NCBI GenBank assembly: GCA_001465935.1
Contig: LNKV01000046.1
Location: forward strand, 310,001-374,000
Reading direction: 5' to 3'
From: Clarireedia homoeocarpa
Lineage: Eukaryota > Ascomycota > Leotiomycetes > Helotiales > Rutstroemiaceae
DNA length: 64,000 nucleotides
The translations under genes and the position numbers were made by a program. Numbering within the stretch: position 1 is the first letter of the stretch; each line of letters starts with the position of its first letter. Positions 58,862 through 64,000 of the stretch are shown here, piece by piece. The notes beneath the pieces were generated by a model that worked only from the letters and a program-made list of their open reading frames with translations, had not been told where the DNA came from and did no database searches.

Positions 58862-60161
58862 TTAGTAAAGGGTGTAACCACCGTCAATCAAGACGTTGGA
58901 TCCCGTCATGAAAGCAGATGCATCCGAGGCGAGGAAAACGGCGAGTCCGTTCAAGTCATCGACAGCACCGAGACGGGCTTGAGGAGTGAGGGACTTCCAG
59001 ATGACCTTTTGAGCATCGAGAGCTGGGACGTTGTTGAGAGCAGTGTCCATGTATCCTGGGGAGATCATGTTGACTCTGATGTTGTACTTGGCCCATTCAG
59101 CGCCGAGGGACTTTCCGAGTTGAACGACACCGGCCTTGGAAGCGTTGTAACATGATTGTTCTTGTGGGTAGTTGACAATAGATCCGGACATGGAAGCAAC
59201 CAAGACGATGGATCCTGGCTTGCCAGCAGCCATCATGGCCTTACCAACAGCTTGGGACATCAAGAATGAACCAGTAAGGTTGATATCGATGAGACGACGG
59301 AACATGTTGTGGTCGTAAGTCTCAGCTGGGATGTTGGAGCTGGAAATATGTTAGTGACGAATCCTCGCAATGTTTAGACCGATGTTACTCACTCAGCAAT
59401 ACCGGCGGAGTTGATCAAGACATCAGGAGCTCCATAAGTCTCAACGACGGTGTTAACGGCAGAATCGATGGCTTCGGCATCACGAACATCGACCTTGAAG
59501 AAGCTGATGGGGATCTTGTTGCCGGTCAATTCGTACAATTCGGCGGCAGAGTGGTCGCCCAATTCTTGGTTGGCATCGAAAATGACAAGTGCCTTTGCAC
59601 CAGCCTCGATACAAGCACGTGCCATGTGGTTTCCGAGACCCCGAGCACCACTATTGAAATGTTAATATTTTTGATTCACATGGTGTAATTTAAGATTACC
59701 GCATTGAGGATTGAAGCTGGGGGTGGAGATGAACAACGCTCGGAGGATTTGATGGTCGCTCCCAAACGAGTGGGGGTGATGTATGTGAAGATTGATGGGG
59801 GGGATGTAAAGGAAAAAAGATATACATACCCAGTGACAACGACGACCTTACCCATCAAACTCATCTTTTGCATGGTAGGGCTCATACCCTTGAATGCGGA
59901 TTCAGTCAAAGGGGTAACGACATCGACGGTTTCCTTGTGAGCCGCTGCTGCGTGGGATTCCTCAACAGGGATGGTAACTCGTTGAGGGCCCGATCCAGGC
60001 TTGTATTGTGTGGCGGGGATCTCCTTTTCCGAGATGACTTCGTAGTCGTTGGCCTTGGGGGTGGTGGTGAAAGCACGGATGGCGTGCTTGCCGATGGTTG
60101 GGACAGTTCTGCGGCTGGCCAAGTTGGCGGCGCGCATGAAGGATGTTCGGACGGCAGACAT
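58862..60161 (-). CDS. Short-chain dehydrogenase/reductase with probable mitochondrial presequence
   Basis: Classical SDR fold. Three exons (59830-60161, 59393-59650, 58862-59339) join to 355 aa. The first about 35 residues are Arg/Ser/Ala-rich without acidic residues (MSAVRTSFMRAANLASRRTV), as in a mitochondrial targeting sequence. The Rossmann fold follows with VVVVTGGARGLGNHM, then NSAG, catalytic Ser in LVASMSGSIVNYP, Tyr and Lys in CYNASKAGV, and the C-terminal DGGYTLY. Overall it resembles fungal polyol/sorbose reductases (mannitol or arabinitol dehydrogenase type), but the substrate is an inference. The 179-nt first intron is long for this window. A (CA)n microsatellite lies just 5' of the start codon. 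Confidence 0.9.
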
Positions 60162-60164
60162 TTT

Positions 60165-60207
60165 GTATGTGTGTGTGTGTGTATGTGTGTGTATGTGTGT
60201 GTGTATA

Positions 60208-60249
<42 letters not shown>
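60165..60249. repeat. (GT)n microsatellite in the 5' leader of the dehydrogenase gene
   Basis: An imperfect GT run with TA interruptions begins 3 bp beyond the start codon at 60161 (read as CA on the sense strand). Confidence 0.9.
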
Positions 60250-60254
<5 letters not shown>

Positions 60255-61218
60255 GTATGAGTATGTAGAGAGGAGGAAATTAAGTCTTGTAATAAGAGAC
60301 GCGGTCTATATGTGCAAAGGTCGAAAAAGAGGCAACTGAATCGATTTCGAGATCAAAAAACCGTGGGATTCGAGGACAGGAAATGGAGCAGGAAAATGAA
60401 AGAGTCGAGTGAGATGCGGAGTGGTGTTGCGAGTGGGATGTAGAGAGAAGGAAGTAAATATCGAAGAGGCGGCTTTGTGGGAAGGAAGTACTGTTAAAAT
60501 ATATAATTAGCCCTAGCTCTAGCTCTAGCTCTAGCTCGTGGCTCTAGCTCGTGGCTGCTGGCTCCTGGGTCCTGGCTCCTGGCTCCTGACAAGAATTCCT
60601 CTTCCCCCCCTGGCAAGGAGCGAAACACCGAAAGGAAAAGGCGAAATGTGCCCCAGAAAAAGAAGAAAATATTTACCAGGTGAGTGACTTGGTCCGTGTC
60701 AAAGTAAGTGGTTCTGCTGCTTGGATGCTGGTCTGAAGCTCTCCATAAGTATGAATATCCGGAGCTGTGAAAAAAATAAAATAAAAAACAAAATAAAAAA
60801 TGGAGAAAATGGAAAAAATCAAACGGATTCGAACGTTTCCTGCTTACCCTGAGAAGTGTAGATCCGGAGATGTAAGTGATTCGCGTGATCGGTACTTGGA
60901 AGGAGTTTCGAAGCTTCGAAGTTTCTACACGGTAGGAGGCTGACTGTGTGGTGGATTGGTTGAAATGGTAAGGAATCCCAGCTCTTGGTTTTCCCTCTCA
61001 AATCGGATTGCCTATGTGGCCTTTTTTATTTTTTTAATTCTTCTTTCTATTTATTTCTCAGTAATGAAAAACAAGTGAATATCCTCGCGGGTGACTCGAT
61101 AAAAGATATTCGTCTATACTTCGTACTATGGACCAAAAGGCGGCAAGCGGTCAAAGAATAGCAAGCGGGATGGATCGTCAAGGAGGCGATACGCAAAGAC
61201 AAGAATCTATCGAGTTTG

Positions 61219-61220
61219 AG

Positions 61221-61253
<33 letters not shown>

Positions 61254-61371
61254 CATACATACATAGATAGATACATAGATACATAGATAGATACATAGAT
61301 ACATAGATAGATACATAGATAGATACATAGATACATAGATAGATAGATACACAGATACATAGATACATAGG
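61219..61371. repeat. GATA/CATA tetranucleotide array
   Basis: About 150 bp of GATA units with CATA variants, many at 8- or 12-bp spacing. Open frames over it encode only Ile-Tyr-Leu-Ser repeats. Confidence 0.95.
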
Positions 61372-61548
61372 ATATATCGGATGCAATGATTAGTATCCAA
61401 CGCCTCCCTCTGCGTCTTTGCTTTGTTATCTCGCTCTCGCCCTCGCCCTCGTCCTGATCTGCCTGTTGATCTCGTCCTGATCTGCCTGTTGATCTCGGTC
61501 TTCTCCTTCCTCTCGTGCTTTCCCTCTATTCCCAGAACTTACACATCT

Positions 61549-61603
61549 TTTATTTTTATTTTATTTTTATTTTATTTTATTTTATTTTATTTTATTTTAT
61601 TTT
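61549..61603. repeat. TTTTA pentanucleotide microsatellite
   Basis: Tandem ATTTT/TTTTA units in non-coding sequence. Confidence 0.9.
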
Positions 61604-62388
61604 TAATGCAGTAGCTAATTCAGTAGCGTAGGAACCGGTTATTTCGTAGTTGTGAGTAGGAAAAGAAGGGAAAAGAAGAAAAAAAGTTACTTTGTAGATT
61701 GTTCCCACACATAACGACGCTATTGAAGTTGTCCGGAACTAGGATTCTCATGCCGGCTATGCCAATGTTTGGCTGTCAATGCTTCGAGCTGGCAAAGGGT
61801 TTGAGTCAAGAGCAGGGGGGGTACACGGAAAGGGTAGCATTTTTGAAAGGGTGGATCGTGGTATCAAGTGGTATCAAGTGATGAGAAATCGAGTGCGTGG
61901 GGGTGTTTTCACATATGCTTGGTTGATACAGATGTACAAAGTAGACGAAAGAGTATGAGTATGTATCCGAAAGAGTATGAGTATGAAGGCTACATCCATT
62001 AGAAATCAGGACGGGTGGTACTTTGTACTGGATAGGTAAAAGGCACAGTGGCGGTGTGCATGAATTTCTTTCCCAGCGACAAAGGACTAGGACTACAAGG
62101 GACATCCGTATACATCTTTATACATCTTTATACACTGGTAGGTTAAGGGATGAGAGATGGGACGAAAGTACTTGTATGTACATAGTACTTGTATGTACTT
62201 TACCAACACAGAATTGTGGCATTTGGGCGGCACTTGGGTGGCAATTTTGAAAAAGACGCTGGAAAACTTTTGTACATGTGTTGGGCACCTTAGTCGCTGT
62301 CAAAGTGTGTACTGGCATGGCAGTAAGCTTATCACATCGAATCCAATCGCCTTGTGTTTCTGTTTGCCTTTGAGTCCACTGTCTGTCA

Positions 62389-62541
62389 ATCACATCCACA
62401 CCCTCACCCACACACCCACACACCCACAACCTATATCCACACCCACATCCACATATCCACCCACACCCACATCCACATATCCACACCCACATCCACATAT
62501 CCACACACCCACATCCACATATCCACACCCACATCCACATC
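62389..62541. repeat. CACCCACATCCACATAT minisatellite
   Basis: Four to five imperfect copies of a unit of about 18-22 bp (ACACCCACATCCACATATCC) follow shorter CACCCA repeats. Spacers between copies are absent, so it is not a CRISPR array. Confidence 0.85.
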
Positions 62542-63792
62542 TGTCATGCAACCTCATAATTAGGCTTGGGATCCGACACCGAGCATCCGTTCTGTTCAGG
62601 ACAGGAAAATCAGCACAAGGAAAAATGAATGAGGTGTGGGCCCCTACATAATAACACTTCCACGCACGTTTCTTCCAAGCGTTCCAGAAGGGTGGCCAAG
62701 CTCTCAAGGAGAATATATATATACACATATAATGTATACACACACATATAATATACCCAATGGAGCATAGCTCTCAAGCATAAGTCACTCAGTCACTCCA
62801 ATGCATTTGCATTCCTTGGATATGCAGAATTGCTCCTCCTCTTATCCATCTACGTAATCTACAAAGTATACAGTATCTATTCTAGATATAAAATCTGCCT
62901 GTGAGATTACCTTTTCGGTGCATCATTGCCCGTAACCATAAATTCCTTTGTACAAAGTAAATCCCCCTCAACCCAAGCTCCGGAAACGCTTCTCCTAGGT
63001 TCAGACCAGTCCCGGTCCCCTTTGGAAAAACCGGGGAAGCGTCTGAAAAATCAATGGAAGCTCGGGAAGGCAGTACCGTATGGAGGGAGGGAGGTAGCAG
63101 TAATCCATAATCATAGTCATAGTCATAGTCATAGTCATAATCTTAATCATAGTCTTAATCATAATCTTGCGTACCTTCGTACCCCGTACCCCGTCCATCT
63201 GCCCATCTGTTCATCACCCGCCGACGGACAGACAGGCAAGCAAGCGGTGTGAGTTGGAAGAGGGGGGAAGGGGGGGAAGGGGGGAAAGGCCCAAGTCCGC
63301 GGTGAGTACTTCGTACTGTACGTGAGTGAGAAAAGCTCCGAATACTTCGTACCAAAAAGCCAAAATGACCTTTTCTCTAACAATGTACGAGGGGGATCTT
63401 GCTCAGGTCAGGGCTTGGTGCGACCTGAACACTGGTCATCTGATGCTCCAAAAATGATATTACGATTATTATTATTATTATTATAGAAAGCCACAACCGT
63501 TTTTACGAGCTTTCGTGTTTGGTTCGGCTCAGGTCCCAGGTCCAGGTCCAGATGCAGACACGACCGGGTCCTGGAACTGGAACTGGAACTGGAACTGGCT
63601 GGGTCGCGAGTCTTTGACCGTCAGCCTTGGATAGATGGATAGAAATGCTTAGATGTTGATGTTCAGATTAGACTAGATGTACGAGGTAAGATTACCTCAT
63701 ATAGTTAGTACCTCATATAGTTACTACATTGGGTTACAATATCCAATATCTATATCTATATCTAAAATCTATATCCAATATCTAATATCCAA

Positions 63793-63855
63793 TATCCAAC
63801 ATCTAAATATGCAATATCCAACATCTAAATATGCAATATCCAACATCTAAATATG
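63793..63855. repeat. 22-bp tandem repeat (ATATCCAACATCTAAATATGCA)
   Basis: Three nearly identical consecutive units in A/T-rich non-coding sequence, preceded by ATATCT/ATATCC runs. Confidence 0.85.
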
Positions 63856-64000
63856 CATATCCACGAATAGCTTCATTCTTCTTCATTCTTCTTCTAGAAG
63901 GAAACTCACATCCTTCTTTAGTTCGCAGAAGCTGAAACCGAAAGTCTTCACCCTGACACCCTCCCACACCTCCGTATGTTGTGGTTGTGTTCAACGCTGT

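Larger units (their letters stand above)
60250..64000. other. Gene-free region rich in simple repeats, about 3.75 kb
   Basis: No supported gene. It holds CTAGCT and CTGGCTC repeats near 60510-60590, the GATA/CATA tetranucleotide array, TTTTA pentanucleotides, a 20-bp CACCCACATCCACATATCCA-type array, an ATAGTC run near 63112-63140, ATT repeats near 63468-63483, CTGGAA repeats near 63572-63598 and a 22-bp repeat at 63793-63855. Open frames across these arrays are artefacts of the repeats. Confidence 0.6.

Noticed and set aside
61047..61400. Minus-strand frames of 60-117 codons rich in Ile/Tyr/Leu/Ser
   Set aside because: They are translations of the GATA/CATA array.
62389..62541. Regular repeats that could suggest a CRISPR array
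   Set aside because: Copies are contiguous without unique spacers, and the genome is eukaryotic; it is a minisatellite.

Overview
The window is genomic DNA of a filamentous ascomycete. The evidence is many short introns (about 46-180 nt) with GT..AG ends and CTAAC/CTGAC-type branch sites, fungal gene families, fungal transposons, and long A/T-rich intergenic stretches full of microsatellites. The families look most like Leotiomycetes (Sclerotiniaceae); that placement is an inference, not a computed match. Exon coordinates were placed by hand from splice signals and reading-frame continuity, and every joined coding length given here is a multiple of three.

Layout. 0.4-18.4 kb is a housekeeping arm: a histidine-phosphatase (phosphoglycerate mutase-like) gene ending in a PCNA-binding-type motif, a protein with three zinc-cluster-like Cys arrays, a bifunctional 6-phosphofructo-2-kinase/fructose-2,6-bisphosphatase, a 390-aa unknown protein, a BLOC-1 subunit 1 (GCN5L1) homologue and ribosomal protein eS8. 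19.3-23.8 kb is a nest of transposons: a solo LTR split by a Fot1/pogo DNA transposon, itself split by a short LTR retroelement, with all three target-site duplications visible. A related truncated LTR element follows.

24.7-28.9 kb holds the most interesting locus: a multidomain subtilisin-like protease gene (DUF7580-type middle region plus intact Asp/His/Ser S8 domain) tail-to-tail with a 287-aa gene that resembles fungal gasdermins (RCD-1/HET-Q1 family). This is the arrangement known for protease-gated cell-death pairs such as HET-Q1/HET-Q2. 29.1-32.1 kb is again transposon debris: a pogo/Tigger-like element with a dead LINE inside it, an intron-containing tRNA-Pro and a MITE-like repeat.

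32.7-60.2 kb returns to ordinary genes: a Myb/SANT-like protein, adenylosuccinate lyase, an AKR7-type aldo-keto reductase, a low-complexity GGNQ-repeat protein, a Ste20-type p21-activated kinase, the multi-KH protein Scp160/vigilin and a mitochondrial-type short-chain dehydrogenase. 60.2-64 kb has no convincing gene and many simple repeats.
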